From: Pipra filicauda
Lineage: Eukaryota; Chordata; Aves; Passeriformes; Pipridae
Length of the DNA stretch: 64,000 nt
Assembly: GCF_003945595.2 (NCBI RefSeq)
Contig: NW_024104365.1
Coordinates: forward strand, 5,613,049-5,677,048
Reading direction: 5' to 3'
Part shown: piece after piece, positions 1-11,900 of the stretch
How the letters are laid out: each line of letters starts with the position of its first letter
Numbering within the stretch: the first letter of the stretch is position 1
Notes under the pieces: generated by a model
What the model saw: only the letters and a program-made list of their open reading frames with translations
The model's database searches: none
Told to the model about the DNA's origin: nothing
Program-made: the position numbers and the translations under genes

Positions 1-409
1 CACTGGGGCACTAGGGGGAGCATAAAGCTTAATTCTAGTGTTTGGGAGGTTCATGATAGGAAGTTGATATAGACAATACTAAAGACAGCAATCCCATCTC
101 TTCGGTTTTCCTTGCTCAGACTTCCTATGCTGAATTAAGGGACTGATGCTGAATTCTGTGCTTAGTTAATAAAATATACAACTAAATTGGCAAATTTTCA
201 CCTACCACCGAGAAATAGAAACATCTCTTGTGGTCTCCGTGCTTTCTTGAAGTGATGCAAAGTGTATTATCTTAAAAAATGGCTTGAGACACAGGAATTC
301 TGATTTTCATGTGACAAGGTGCTTAGTGATTTTTTGAGGCAAGCGTAAAGTTCTCTGTATGTGTTTTTCTTTCCAGAAAAATCTTATTTTTTTTTCATTA
401 CTGTAACAG
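1..409 (+). other. MPDZ: MPDZ intron, 3' part
   Basis: This is the distal part of the intron before the first exon visible here. It ends in a T-rich tract and the acceptor TGTAACAG. I see no coding sequence or repeat in it. Reading frames that cross from this intron into the exon are in a different phase from the PDZ frame and are not genes. Confidence 0.75.
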
Positions 410-532
410 AGCCCTGCAGATTCACTAGGAGTGAGCATTGCTGGAGGTGTAGGAAGTCCTCTTGGAGATGTTCCTATATTTATTGCCATGATGCACCCAA
501 ACGGAGTTGCAGCTCAGACTCAGAAACTAAGA
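410..532 (+). CDS. MPDZ: MPDZ coding exon: N-terminal half of PDZ12
   Basis: MPDZ (MUPP1) is a large scaffold with 13 PDZ domains. It sits at tight junctions, apical membranes and synapses and gathers the C-terminal tails of membrane proteins. Translated from base 410, this exon gives 41 residues beginning [20 protein letters not shown] and ending QTQKLR. SLGV is the carboxylate-binding loop of PDZ12, the equivalent of GLGF, and the following strand and loop ([18 protein letters not shown]) match MPDZ better than its paralogue PATJ as I remember them. The acceptor is CAG at 407-409 behind a T-rich tract; an alternative acceptor two bases downstream would shift the frame. The donor GTAAGT follows base 532, leaving phase 0. 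The upstream exons lie outside the window. Confidence 0.93.
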
Positions 533-1441
533 GTAAGTTAATTTTTAAGAAGGCTGCAAAGATTGCATGGGTAATGCACAGTAATTACTCTAGACAGGCA
601 ATAAATTAGCAGTTGGGTGATAGTCATAAGTGCTTCTGGCTGCGTCAAGAGTTCTTGCTGTTTGAATTGATGAAACAGCAACTCAGATTGGTAGCATGGG
701 AAAATTGCTGAAATGTACTAACTTAAGAAAGGAAGTCCTAAAGCAATCTTGGATCTTAGAATTAGTCAGCTTCTGAAAATTAAAAGCATAGAGAGTGGTT
801 CAGAAGGATGCATTCTGTAAGGGAGTGCCATTGCTGTGTGGTGGTTGTTCCTGCAACTGTGGGTATGCAGTATGTTTTGTCTCTTATGTTACAGAGATAG
901 TGCTTTTTGGGTTCTGAGTTGAAGTGGGAGGTCCTATCTGATACTGTATTTGAATGTGTACTGTATCCAAGCTGTATCAGACATAGTTGAATTTGACTCA
1001 GGTCTCCTGGAAAGTGGACAGTGTTATTTCAAGCTGAATTCAAACACAGAATCTCTGATGATAATTTGCTACTTGAGTCTATCTTCAGGTGACGTGCAAA
1101 AAAGCATCTCTGTTTTTTACATGCTGTGCATTTCTAGAATGTTAGGATCAATTCTGTAAACCATCATTACTTTTTTACACTGAATACGCTAAACTGTTGA
1201 AATTTGCTCATTCTGATGTTGACTTTCCCACTTTTGTAGTGGGAAAGTTATTATGCAGTTAAAAGGGTTTTTTTGCCTACAAGAGGACTGTGAATGTACA
1301 GTTGATAATTTCTTTCTTCCTGCCGTATATTACTGATCAAATCTGGCTAAATGCAAATAGACAGATCTGCTGTTGTTGAAAGAAGTGACAAATAAATCTG
1401 TTTGTCTAACTAAGTTAGATTTTCTACCTTTTCTTCTGTAG
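533..1441 (+). other. MPDZ: MPDZ intron with a perfect hairpin
   Basis: This 909-bp intron runs from donor GTAAGT to acceptor TTCTGTAG. Its one notable structure is a 10-bp perfect inverted repeat at 1222-1248. I see no dispersed repeat and no coding potential beyond short shadow frames. Confidence 0.8.
1222..1248. repeat. Intronic inverted repeat (10-bp stem, 7-nt loop)
   Basis: ACTTTCCCAC at 1222-1231 is the exact reverse complement of GTGGGAAAGT at 1239-1248, with loop TTTTGTA between them. It lies inside an MPDZ intron and could fold in the pre-mRNA. It could also be the core of a decayed short transposon, but I see no flanking duplication, and chance is possible. Confidence 0.7.
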
Positions 1442-1546
1442 GTTGGGGACAGGATTGTTAGCATCTGTGGAACATCTACTGAGGGCATGACTCATTCCCA
1501 AGCTGTTAATATCTTAAAAAATGCTTCAGGCACTATTGAGTTGCAG
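1442..1546 (+). CDS. MPDZ: MPDZ coding exon: C-terminal half of PDZ12
   Basis: This 105-bp exon is in phase 0 at both ends and encodes 35 residues, starting [10 protein letters not shown] and ending NASGTIELQ. It holds the GDRI turn and helix alpha-B of PDZ12. The His in [12 protein letters not shown] is at alpha-B1, which in PDZ families marks preference for class I ligands (S/T-X-hydrophobic C-termini). The acceptor is CTGTAG and the donor is CAG|GTAAAA. It joins the preceding exon in frame without changing a codon. Confidence 0.95.
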
Positions 1547-1663
1547 GTAAAAAATCTTCAGTGACATTTTGAATACTTTCTGAATACTGTTTTGCCAGCT
1601 GCTGCAATGAATTATTTTACTGTCAGCATTCTTATTTTACTGGTTTATGAACTCTGTTCCTAG
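1547..1663 (+). other. MPDZ: MPDZ short intron (117 bp)
   Basis: This is a compact intron between GTAAAA and TTCCTAG. Length and splice sites fit normal avian introns, and it holds nothing else. Confidence 0.85.
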
Positions 1664-1776
1664 GTTGTAGCTGGAGGAGAAGTGAGTGTCATAACTGGTC
1701 AGCAGCAGGATCCGCCTACATCCAGTCTTTCATTTGCGGGACTAACTTCGACTGGCATTTTTCAGGATGATTTAGG
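1664..1776 (+). CDS. MPDZ: MPDZ coding exon: end of PDZ12 and PDZ12-PDZ13 linker
   Basis: This 113-bp exon encodes 37 residues plus two bases. It opens with VVAGGEVSVITGQQQ, the last strand of PDZ12, and continues into a Ser/Gln/Thr-rich linker ending GIFQDDL. The last two bases (GG) pair with the first base of the next exon to make Gly. The donor is GG|GTCAGT, slightly weaker than consensus but required by the phase. The linker is the least conserved part of the visible protein and is presumably flexible. Confidence 0.92.
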
Positions 1777-2763
1777 GTCAGTAACTATAGAATATACAAC
1801 TGCTGTAGCCAGTTGTTTTAGATGGAACTCAATCTAAAAATCATACAAATTCTAGCAAATAATAGATGAATTGTTTGGCACAATCATGATTAACACACTA
1901 GTGTTATGTGGCACCTGTAGGCCAGTGGTTCTCTTCTGCATTTTTCATTATATGATTTGCTATGCTGCAATTTGTTTTTGAACTTCTGTAGAGTTATGGT
2001 GTGATTTGATTTCTTCTATGTTCTCCATTGTTTCACTGAGATTTGGTAGCTGGGATTGATACACCAGAAAAAGTCCCTTTCCACTGTAGTACTTGTGTTT
2101 CCGTAATGTGCTTTCTAGTGCTTGGATATCATGAGTATCGGATGTTTTTGATATACCTTGCTTCTAATACACTTGCAAGGTACATTACGTAAACAATTTT
2201 GCCTCAATCTCTGTCATAGATCTGAGGCACTTTTCTTTTAGGAACAGGCAAAGAGAGAACAGGGTTCTGTAGCCACACGTATCTACTTCGAAAGGTAGAA
2301 TTTCAAAATTTCATACAATCGAAGTATATGTGGGGGAATATACCTACAGATGATATGTATAAACATGTACATGCAAATACACGTATATCTATTAGAGGAA
2401 GAGAGAAGCAATCAAACGTTATAGCATAAACTGATGGCGCTAATTTTAGGCATTACAGGATTTTTGAAGTAGATGTTATGGAAACTTGAGGTACTGGCAT
2501 TGCATCTGTACTTCACTGGTAAGCACATAGCATCCATAACTATGTCTTGAAGTCCTGTGTGTTTGAAGTAGCTACTTTTACGTAATAATATAGGTATTAG
2601 ACATTTACAGTGTTTAACACAAACTTAAATAACCAGTTCATTGCAATAAAAGTATTTATAGTTAGAGTAGAAAGGGAAATGTGTTGATTAGCATAAAAGA
2701 AATATTATACATGTTAAATCCAAAGTTCAGACAACATCACGATACTCTTTTCCCTTTTCTTAG
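1777..2763 (+). other. MPDZ: MPDZ intron
   Basis: This 987-bp intron ends in a strong pyrimidine tract and CTTAG. It is AT-rich and contains no transposon I recognise. Confidence 0.8.
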
Positions 2764-2887
2764 ACCTCCTCAGTACAAGACTATTACTCTGGACAGAGGA
2801 CCGGACGGCCTTGGCTTTAGTATTGTGGGTGGCTACGGCAGTCCCCATGGAGACTTACCCATTTATGTGAAGACGGTGTTTGCAAAG
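2764..2887 (+). CDS. MPDZ: MPDZ coding exon: N-terminal part of PDZ13
   Basis: One base completes the split Gly codon, then 41 codons run from PPQYKTITLDRGPDGLGFSI to YVKTVFAK. It contains a textbook GLGF carboxylate-binding loop and the strand SIVGGYGSPHGDLPIYVKT, characteristic of the last PDZ domain in MPDZ and PATJ. The acceptor follows TTTTCTTAG and the donor is AAAG|GTAGGT, leaving phase 0. A frame opening at ATG 2681 reads through this exon, but its N-terminal part is intron, so that ATG is not a start. Confidence 0.96.
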
Positions 2888-3673
2888 GTAGGTGTAGGTT
2901 TGTTCAGTCAGTCCATTTATTAGTTCACTCAGACCAAATCATGGCCTTAGTTGGCAGCCAAAAGATTGTTACAGGTTTTCCTTTTTAGTGTAAGTGCTGG
3001 TCAAAATGTGCCTCCAGTAATTGAAAGCTGTAGTCTTCAAAAGATTCAGAATTTCTAAATACATGTGATCCAGCATATGGCATTCTTTTCCACGTCTCAA
3101 AACTGGAATTGTGCACATACTTAGAAAAACATTTCCCTTGCCTTATATTTAGAGTGTGTTTTCTTCAGGTAGTAGAGGGAACTATGTTATTGAACTGAGA
3201 TTGGACCTTTGGAGTAGTTCAAATACTAACGTGAGTTTAATAGTTTGGACTGCTGTGGGAAACAGCCCTGAGTCAGAGAAAACTGGAATGAAGAATCCTA
3301 AATTTTTATAGTAAATCAGAGTGTATAGCTGGGTGTTAGTGACTGAATTTCTTAAACAAGTTGCTGAAAACTTCCTCGGGTCTTGAAAATGCTAATTCTA
3401 TGATAGCAGGGTTTAAATGTTTTACTAGCTGGACAAACAGAGTTAAGGGAACAAAAAATCCTGTAGGTCTGATTTGTAGATATTGTGAAACTTAGGGCAG
3501 GGCAGACGACTGCACTGTAGTACAGTTGTACTACAATTGACTGTATTGGAATCATTGAAAATCAAAAATGTTTCAAGGGGTTTGTACACTGTACCAATCT
3601 TAAACCATAAGGACTGTGTGTCAGGAAGAAAAAGAAATGCATGAGTCTGCAGTTATGTGTTGTATCGTTTCAG
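2888..3673 (+). other. MPDZ: MPDZ last intron
   Basis: This 786-bp intron ends GTATCGTTTCAG. It contains an imperfect palindrome around 3510-3545 (ACTGTAGTACAGTTGTACTACA type) but no element I can name. Confidence 0.75.
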
Positions 3674-3820
3674 GGTGCAGCAGCAGAAGATGGACGCCTG
3701 AAGAGGGGCGATCAGATCATTGCTGTGAATGGGCAGAGCTTGGAAGGGGTGACTCATGAGGAAGCAGTTGCTATTCTGAAAAGGACAAAAGGATCAGTCA
3801 CTTTGACTGTATTGTCATGA
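3674..3820 (+). CDS. MPDZ: MPDZ terminal coding exon: C-terminal part of PDZ13 and stop
   Basis: The exon encodes 48 residues and a TGA stop at 3818-3820. It starts GAAAEDGRLKRGDQIIAVNG and ends VTLTVLS. GDQIIAVNG is the central PDZ turn, and THEEAVAILKRT is helix alpha-B with its class I His. The protein ends directly after the last PDZ strand (VLS), as known MPDZ proteins do, so the gene is intact at this end. With the four upstream exons it gives 203 residues and no frameshift or premature stop. Confidence 0.96.
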   Translation, partial: GAAAEDGRLKRGDQIIAVNGQSLEGVTHEEAVAILKRTKGSVTLTVLS

Positions 3821-4329
3821 ACTGGCTGCTTGAAGGGTTAGGGTCAATAAGACTGTATTATTTACTTTCCACATAGTAAAGAGAATGGAAATGTTTGTAT
3901 AGTCTTCTTGCTCTTCCAGATTCACAGGACTGGGTTACAGCACTGAAGAAAAGTAACATTTAACCATATTTCTGTATACAATAGAAGTACTTCTCTTACT
4001 GTCAAACCACTGGGATGAAGTTATGTCAGCTATGGAAAGAGATGGATATTTTTCCTATTAGTAAGTCAGCAGGGAAAAAAAGAAAAAAGAATGTTTGCAT
4101 TAATAACCACACAACAAAACTGAAATGTTTTGCTAACAGACTTTGGATGTTTGAATAATGTTGGAAAAATTACAAATTCACGAAGTCAACAAGGGGGTTG
4201 CATGGGTAGCAGTAATCAGAAAACAGGAATAAGGTTACTGAAGAAAAAAAGTACTAATACAATAGAGACTTGGGGGATAGAGGGAAGAGTATGTAATCTG
4301 GAGGCTGATTATTAATGGACTTAGATGGT

Positions 4330-4383
4330 TATTTGTAACTAGATGATCTTTAAGGTCCCTTCCAACCCAAACCATTCTATGAT
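4330..4383 (+). mobile_element. CR1 LINE 3'-end remnant in the MPDZ UTR
   Basis: The sequence GATGATCTTTAAGGTCCCTT followed by CCAACCC and an ATTCTATGAT end is the diagnostic 3' terminus of avian CR1. Only about 50 bp remain, in the same orientation as MPDZ, so it lies within the mature transcript if the predicted poly(A) site is used. Confidence 0.85.
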
Positions 4384-4496
4384 CAAGTAGGAGGGGATGG
4401 GTGGGTACTTGGATGGGTTAGTTTGCTTGTCTGTTTATATGTTTAAATTTCCTAAATCATGGTGTATCCCCAAAAAAGCGAAAACTGTGTTTCATT

Positions 4497-4620
4497 TTGA
4501 CTTAGATTTGAGGGGTTTTTTGTTTTGTTTTGATGTTTGTATGTTTGTTTGTTTTATTGCTTTGTTTGTTTCTCATTTGTTGGTTTGGGTTTGGGGGTTT
4601 TGTTTATGTGGGTTTTTGGC
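4497..4620 (+). repeat. T/G-rich low-complexity tract in the 3' UTR
   Basis: It is built of runs of TTTG, GGGTTT and TTTTGT. Several short open reading frames here encode only Phe/Val/Gly/Leu-rich strings created by the composition and are not genes. Confidence 0.85.
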
Positions 4621-5346
4621 AGGGAGTTGAGACTTGTGTGTTTGTTTCAAAAGGAGAGGACTTGTGCTCAGGGCCAGAAAATTCAGTGCTAGTGGAAACT
4701 GTTCCTGGTGAATGAGAATGCCCAGCAACTGCAGTATTAGAAGAACTAGACTTTTATAATAGTAGTATTTTCTAGTGTATATGGATGTGAAAACTACCTT
4801 CCCAGTATGAAATGTCTGTAAGCAAAGGTTGTTCTCTTCCAATGTGCAAGACTAACTACAGGCTCAATGCAGACATTTCTTTAAGCTGCATGAATCAGAG
4901 CTGTGAACAAACTGCTCAGAGCAGGTTTACTTGGCTGCCGACAGATGTCTGGATATCTTTTAGGCCAGTGTGGAAGAAGTTGATGTTACGGTGTTGCTGC
5001 TGTTACCAACAGCAGCAAAGGTAGAGTCCTCCTTGAACTGAGGAGACATAAAACCAGGACTAATGTGTTGAGGATGGGTAAAGGCCTGAAAATTCCTCCC
5101 AGTGGAGGTGAAGAGTAAGACAGCAGTGAACGCTTGCATCATTAATAAGCAGAAGAGATTTGAGAGCCACAACTATTTTTTTGGGGATATTGATTTTAGA
5201 GGCACAAATGCAAGATGTGTCTAGTAAGTACAATGCAACCATGGAGCTGTTCTTTGTTCAGCAGTGTGGTCAGTAAATGTATCACTTTTTCCTCACTAAA
5301 ACTTTATGTAAAAGTAGCACTCAATGAAGCTCTTAGCTGATTGTAG

Positions 5347-5378
5347 CCTGCCTGCCTTTGCCTGCCTTTGCCTGCCTT
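5347..5378. repeat. Tandem 10-bp repeat CCTGCCTTTG
   Basis: About three consecutive copies of CCTGCCTTTG, the last one degenerate, lie in the MPDZ 3' UTR. Confidence 0.8.
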
Positions 5379-5968
5379 GCTTCTAGGAATCTGGCAGATA
5401 AAGCACGCTTTCCCCGTGATTTATTTTCTGCAGAAAAATTTCACTAAGTCTTTTGAGGGAGAAAGATACCTAGCTAACTAGCATGCTAATTAGCAGAAAG
5501 ATCCCTTGTGTTGATTAGCCAAAAAAATTTAGCAAGAAGGCTACCATGTCAGTTGTCATTTAAGAGAAATCCAAACTGAAAATGCAGGCAATGTTCAGGC
5601 CATCATTATGGGAGAACACAAAAGACTAGCATTTGTTTTAGTGGGGTCACAAAAGCAGTATTAGAAGTGTCTGTCAAATAGTATTAACAAATTGATAGCT
5701 AAGTGTAAGCGAATTAACAAAAAATCCACCCCTTTGTCATTTTAACTGCTCTAGAAGTTACACTGTGGTAGGCTAAGATGGAAGAAATCACATGGTACCA
5801 TTACTGGATGCTGCTGTTATTGAATTGCTCTTTTATACTTATTTCTTGCATAGTGTGAGAATTGCCTACATTAGAATATGTAAAGTCACTTTACATAGTA
5901 TCTATATTTGTAACAGAAGTAGTTTACAGCTATTTTGTTACTGCTTTTGTGTCACAATGTGGGATTTA

Positions 5969-5978
5969 AATAAATAAA
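5969..5978 (+). promoter_or_regulatory. MPDZ: MPDZ polyadenylation signal (two overlapping AATAAA)
   Basis: AATAAA occurs at 5969-5974 and again at 5973-5978. A GT-rich downstream element (GGTGTGTTCC) lies at about 6012-6021, the usual spacing for cleavage near 5990-6000. No other canonical signal lies between the stop codon and this point. Confidence 0.7.
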
Positions 5979-8900
5979 TTCCAAACTGTCATGATAAAGA
6001 AGTAAAGTTGCAGGTGTGTTCCTAATTGCTTTACAATGGCATGCTTGAATTGTTCATTCTGTTGCGAAAGATGAATTCAAAATAATTTCATAGTTATAAA
6101 AAGGCATTACACTTATGTGAACCTTAATTTATTTTTTTTTTAAGATTTTATCTTCACTTGCAAACTCATTGCAAATCCATGAAACTATGAAGCTGTCTTG
6201 CTTTTTTGTGCCAGAGATCATTATTCATTTTTCAGTCTGTTTAAAAAGCACTCCTTCAAGCATGGGACTTGCCATGAGGGATCAACAGTGAGCCATGGAG
6301 CCTGTGACTCAGAGAACAGGGTCTCTCAAAAGCCTTATACCCATTTTCTGGTCAGATATCCATCCCTTTCTTTTAACTTTGCTTACCTCTCAGCTATTCA
6401 ATGTGGAGGAGTAGAGTGGTGTTAATGAAAAAGGTAGACAAAAGCTCACTTGCTGTTCCTGAAGACTTGCTCCCTGACAGGTGTGGTGGTTAGGAACCCA
6501 CCTCTGGGTGTAGCAGAGTCACTCCTTGGTGGGATTGATGCAGTTTTAAGTCCTGTATATGGGTGTGTACCACAAATCTGACAATCTTCACTTGCAGTCC
6601 TGGAAATCAAGGTGGTTGGTTGACTGGGGGATTTTTTAAAAAATCTAGCCTTGAACATCTTGGCTTTAATTTAAAGATTATTCAGAGGAGCTACTTTAGT
6701 TCTACCTTTTTCTCCAGTTCTATCAGATACTTCTGTTTTTAAGCATCTACAGAAGGAGAAGTAATCCACTCAAATTTGTTGTTAATGTAGGCTCAGAGTT
6801 TGTTCTAACCAAATATGTATGTTGATTACTTCACAAAAATGTTTGTGGACACGGTCTCTTGGCAAAGCTTTTACAACCTCTTTCACAACAGTGAATGACA
6901 GCAGTGATTGCCTTCATGTTAAATTGTGTGTCTAAAAACACCTTTGCAATAAGGATAAATCTGGGCAAGAGAGTGAATTGCTGGAGACAAGGTGGAAATC
7001 TCCTGGTCTGAGCTGATTTTCCTATTATGACTAAGTATGCTCTTTTTTCAATCTAAGCCTTATCTCCCTAGGAATAAATTGGCTTTTGTTTGTTTCGAAT
7101 GGCAGCTCACCATCAGGATTCTGTGTATATAGTCTCCCTCTGGAAAAAAAAGCCTTTCTATTGTGGTTACTAGAGCTGGAAGAAAAAAATATGATTGGAC
7201 CTTTGTTTTAAGTGCAGATTTATGGAATATTAACATTTAATAGAAATAAGTCATTAACAGTTTACCGTTTGCTGTCATATATTGTTCTCTTCTTTCCACT
7301 TTAGAAGTCAGAGTCTCTTCAAAGCTCTTTAATTTGCCAGCAGCCAAACCATTCTGGTCAGCACTTCTCCCATTTCTTTTAATTGGTATGTGTGTCTTGG
7401 GCTGGTGGGGGGCAGTTATTATGTGTGAGGGGAGTGTGTCAAAGTCTGTGTGTGTCTGTGCTTATGTGTGGATTTGGGAATAGTACTGTGTAAGTGCTAA
7501 CCCTTGGACTGCTGATATTTCCTTCCAGGAAAATTGTGATTCCCAATGCACCTTCTTCTAATGGGAGTATACATCTTTTCTATTAGCCTGCTGTGTTTAA
7601 GTTTGGAGCACATTTCAGTTTGTGCTTCCAGGACAATCAAATCCTATTTGAAGTTAAAAAATGTTTGAGTCTGGGATACTGATGCCATGTTTGTGGGGCT
7701 AGGATCACCTCATGAAGTATGAATACACTCCAGACTTCCTCACTGCTAGAAGCTCTTTGTTTAGGCCCATGTGAAAGAGCATTTATAGGATTGTTCCTTC
7801 TATATATAGGAACCATACTCAGTTTTACTTAGTTGATAGTTTGAACTCATATACATGTGTTATTGACCCTCACACTTGAGTTTAAACCTTGTATCTGTTG
7901 GCCAAGCTAGCGGATCTCTGATCAAGCCCAAAAGTGGCAACCCTTAACTGGGTTGTTTTCCTTCTCAATGTCAAGGAGAAGATGAACCAAGCAAAAATCT
8001 TGGGCAGCCAACAGCAAAGAGGCAGGTATGTATACTGACACCTGGAAGCCTGTATGCTTTTCTCTCTATTGAAAGGGGGCTGGAGCTGCCCTAGTGTGAA
8101 CTTTCAATTCAAAAGTGCATTGCAATAACAGGAGAAGGATAAGTTAAATTGATAGGTAACAGAAGAGGGGAAGTGCTCGCCTATTTAGACACAAATAGGT
8201 CTGGAGGTGGCTTCATGAGTGGTTTTTTTGTTTGGTTGGTTTGGGTTTTTTCAATACGAAACTGCTTACGCAGACAGCTGCTGATTTCAGCTTGGGCATT
8301 TAGCCTGGAAGCTTTGGGTGCTGAACCTTTGTGGGAGAGGCTATTTGTCTTTACTACCCAACCCCACTTAGACACCTTGAAGTCAGACTAGCCATGGAAG
8401 AAGTACCTAGATTGGTCCACAGAAGCTGACTTTAGTGTAGCTGCATTTCTACACATTAATAATTTTCAGTAGTAGCCACTAGATAGCACTAGAGAATCAA
8501 GGTAAATCTTAAACAGCATGGGTTGCAGAGCTTTAAAGGAACTCGAGCACTCCAAAACTAACAACCACTGGAGCCTGTCACTGGTTTTCAGCTCAGATCA
8601 GTAGCCTAATAGAAATTATTCAATCAGGAGAATGTTATTTTAACTTCTGGTATATTTAAAATGTCTGCAGTGATGTATTCCCAAGCAAAAAAACCACATA
8701 CCAGTAGCTTGAACAGTTACCCTATTCTGACCCTCTTTTTAGTGCTTTTGAACATTATTGAAAGCCACAAGATTCAACAAAACATGCATTAAATCCAAAA
8801 TGGTTAATACTGGCCATGACAAAATGAGTGCTTTAAAATAAAAATATGACTCTGAAAATATCCATAGGGATATAAGCTTTCCAAAAACATGCCTCCAAAA

Positions 8901-11900
8901 AAAAAAAGTGTCCTCAACAGAACTCTTTTGCAGAGAGAGTAAAAAGTCATCTGTGCCTGTCACTGTCTGTAAGTTTATCCCTTGCAAAATTGTAATTTTA
9001 GTAAGGTTATGAAGAAATCTTTACTGATCACCTCTATGAGAAGCCAACATCTGATCTTTTAATCTCTGCTATGAAAAGCAGTAAGGGTGCAGCTTCTACT
9101 TGCTTACTGATAGGCTTTTAAGAAGCCGCATATGAAGCTTTCTCTGAAGGTTTAGGAAAGGCATAAAGGTTTGGGAAGAAAGACATGAGTTTCTCCCTGC
9201 AAGTGTGTCTTTTCACAGGTTTTGCAGTCCTTTTGCAAACCATATATGTAATGCATGTAAGTGCTTTATTGCACATCCATAAACAGTTTTTTGTTGCAGT
9301 CCTGAGGAATATACACAGGTATACATGGTGGTGTGCAGGGTAAGAAACTTGGTTTCTCCTCTGAAAACTGTGTTCCTTAGTCTGATTTCAAATTAGTTTG
9401 TAGCTGATCACAAATTCTTCTGTTACTCATTAACAGGATCTTTATAGCCAAGTGTCACATCTTACTTTGATAACATGTCTTAAGAGTTTTTGGCAAGGAT
9501 CTAAAATTTGAAGTTTGATAGTCTTGAACTCCTAGAGTAATGTCTCCTAAATGCTTGTCTTGAAGGACAGACTCCTAATCAGCTCAGGGCATCTGGCTCT
9601 TGTAGCTTGCTTCTAAAGTACGTTAAAAAGACTGATATCAAAATATGCAACTGTACTGCAGCTTATTTGCTATATGCATGCTTCATCTTAGGTACAGGGA
9701 CTTCAAAGGCCTCAGTCTTGGCTGTTGTTGATAGAAGCTCACAGGAATTCCCAGTGGACTGGGCTGATACATGTGTGAACTCTTACAGCCAGTGAGCTGT
9801 TTCTTGCAGAAATGACAACCTGTTATCAGGAGATATCTGGGTTGTCTTTGAGGCTTGCTTACTACTTACAGTACAGTCCAAATATCATTACCTACCAGGT
9901 TTCTATAAATTCACCTTTTTTTGTCAGTATGTGAGAGGCACATGCTTAAACAAGAGATTTAACGGAACTGAAGGTTGATCCTCTGTTTCTCCACAATTTA
10001 AATGAGGATTTTGCAGCTCTCCTGTTGCCTCTCATGCCAACTGCAGCTTGGAAGGCTGGACTTTCTGGTGATAAGAGTCCGTTATGCGAACATAGAGCTG
10101 AGTAAGGTTTGTCAATCACACTTCCAGGTTGCTTCAGGTATCCTTTAGTAGCTGACAGCTATTTGCAGTTGTCAGGCCACTGAAGTGGTAACCTACAGGA
10201 CTATGAGTTGAGCTAGTGTTATAATGCAGCTAAAGCAAGATTAGCAACTGACACGGTGCCACAAATCCTTCCAGAATCTTTTTGCCTTATTTATTTATTG
10301 CATGTATAAAAGCATGCTAAGCATATTACCTTCATTCTCAAATGCAGCAGATTTTGCAGCTTCTTTTGCTCCAAGTGCCAGTAGCAGGGAGGCTGCTTTT
10401 GTAAGTGCTATGAAAACAAGTTCCAGCAAAACTGATCTTTATCAGATCCAGTTGAAAAGGCTGCACACACTGAATAGTGAAACAGCCCTGTTAAATTTTA
10501 ATCTGAGTTACATAAAACATTGTTCTTAAACTGGCACATATTGACATTGTTCTCACAACCCATTAACTTACAGCCGGAAAGTGAAAAGGCCAAGAGACAC
10601 GTAAAACCTCTGTGTGAGTCTGTCTGTGCATGCATGTAAGCAACTTCTAGGTAGGTTATGGTACAAATCACAGTAACCTTTCTGCAGCATCCTGCCTATT
10701 GCAGTGTTTTGTTTCTTCCTTGTGGGATGGGGGGACAGGCACTTGCAGACTAAGAATTACATAATTCAATAGCTCTTTTGGGGGGAGAGTTCTTGTTTGG
10801 GGCACCTGCTGTCAATGCACTGAGAATTTTTTTCATGTAAATTTTAGAGTAGTAGTGAGGCTGTGCCCAGAAGCCACTGTGTGACCTGAGCTGGGAAGAT
10901 CCCTAAGTAAAAGCAAAGGATGCAACACATATACTTGGGCAAAAGACAACCTGCATTTAGCTTATTGCAGGTGGTAAAATTTAGTTGAATTGCCAAGATA
11001 CAATTCTAGCCAGTTGTTTTTGAAAGTATGGGCTGTTGGGTGCTACTCTTTGTGAAGGAACTGGAGTTACCACAATAGGAGTAGCAAGTACAGACACACG
11101 TGCCTAGGTAAATCAAACTACCATTCCTGAGAGCTGCAGGATTACAGCAGTGCAGAGTGGGAAAAATGGGAAGACAAAACTGATACTTTAGTTCTTTTAT
11201 TTTTTTTTCTGATAATATTTCTCATCTATAGTGAAACCTGAAGCAAGATTTTTTTCCAAGTAACCTCTGATCTTTAATATACAGTTTAAAGTATTTACAA
11301 AGTTTTCTAATTAAATTTCTTTTAAAATTACATGGTGTTTTTGTAAGGAATTAAGAACAGTTTTTCTAGTGTTAGAAAGTCAAACTTTAGGGTACTTTAA
11401 GATCTAAGAGCAAGTTATAGAGTGCCAAATTAAGAGATCATTTACATACCTGTGATGCCTATTAATCTACATCAGACCTTTCATATTTACTCATGTACCT
11501 CAGATGATAAAATGGCCTGAGGTATTTGGTTACCCCTTTGGTTTCTAAAGCTGTTTCATTAGCATTGGGTATGACTTAATTTGGATGCAGGACTGCTTCT
11601 CAAATTACCATGGGGAAATTTTTCCATGTTCAACTTTTTGCATGAGAATTAACTCTTAATCAAAATCTCAGGAACACTGCTGTAGCTAAAAGTTTAGTCA
11701 AGCAGATTGCACTGGCCAGCTGCTGGGTGAAGTAGTAAGGCCAGGTGAGAATGATACACATGGAAGCACCTAAAACAACAGAATACAAAACAACTTTAAG
11801 GGTTGGAGGGCCAAAATTAATTTCCTTAACCTATTTGCTGCTGGATCTTTGGGAAGATAACCTCCTTGTTAATTGTATTTGATCCTCAACACAGCATTAG

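Larger units (their letters stand above)
3821..5995 (+). other. MPDZ: MPDZ 3' UTR (predicted)
   Basis: The sequence after the stop has no further splice acceptor needed by the gene and no AATAAA before 5969, so the predicted untranslated region is about 2.2 kb. It includes a CR1 3'-end remnant (4330-4383), a T/G-rich tract (4497-4620) and a short 10-bp tandem repeat (5347-5378). The cleavage position is inferred from the poly(A) signal; transcript data could move it. Confidence 0.65.

Noticed and set aside
361..609. 82-codon frame overlapping the first MPDZ exon
   Set aside because: It is in another phase from the PDZ frame and begins in intron sequence.
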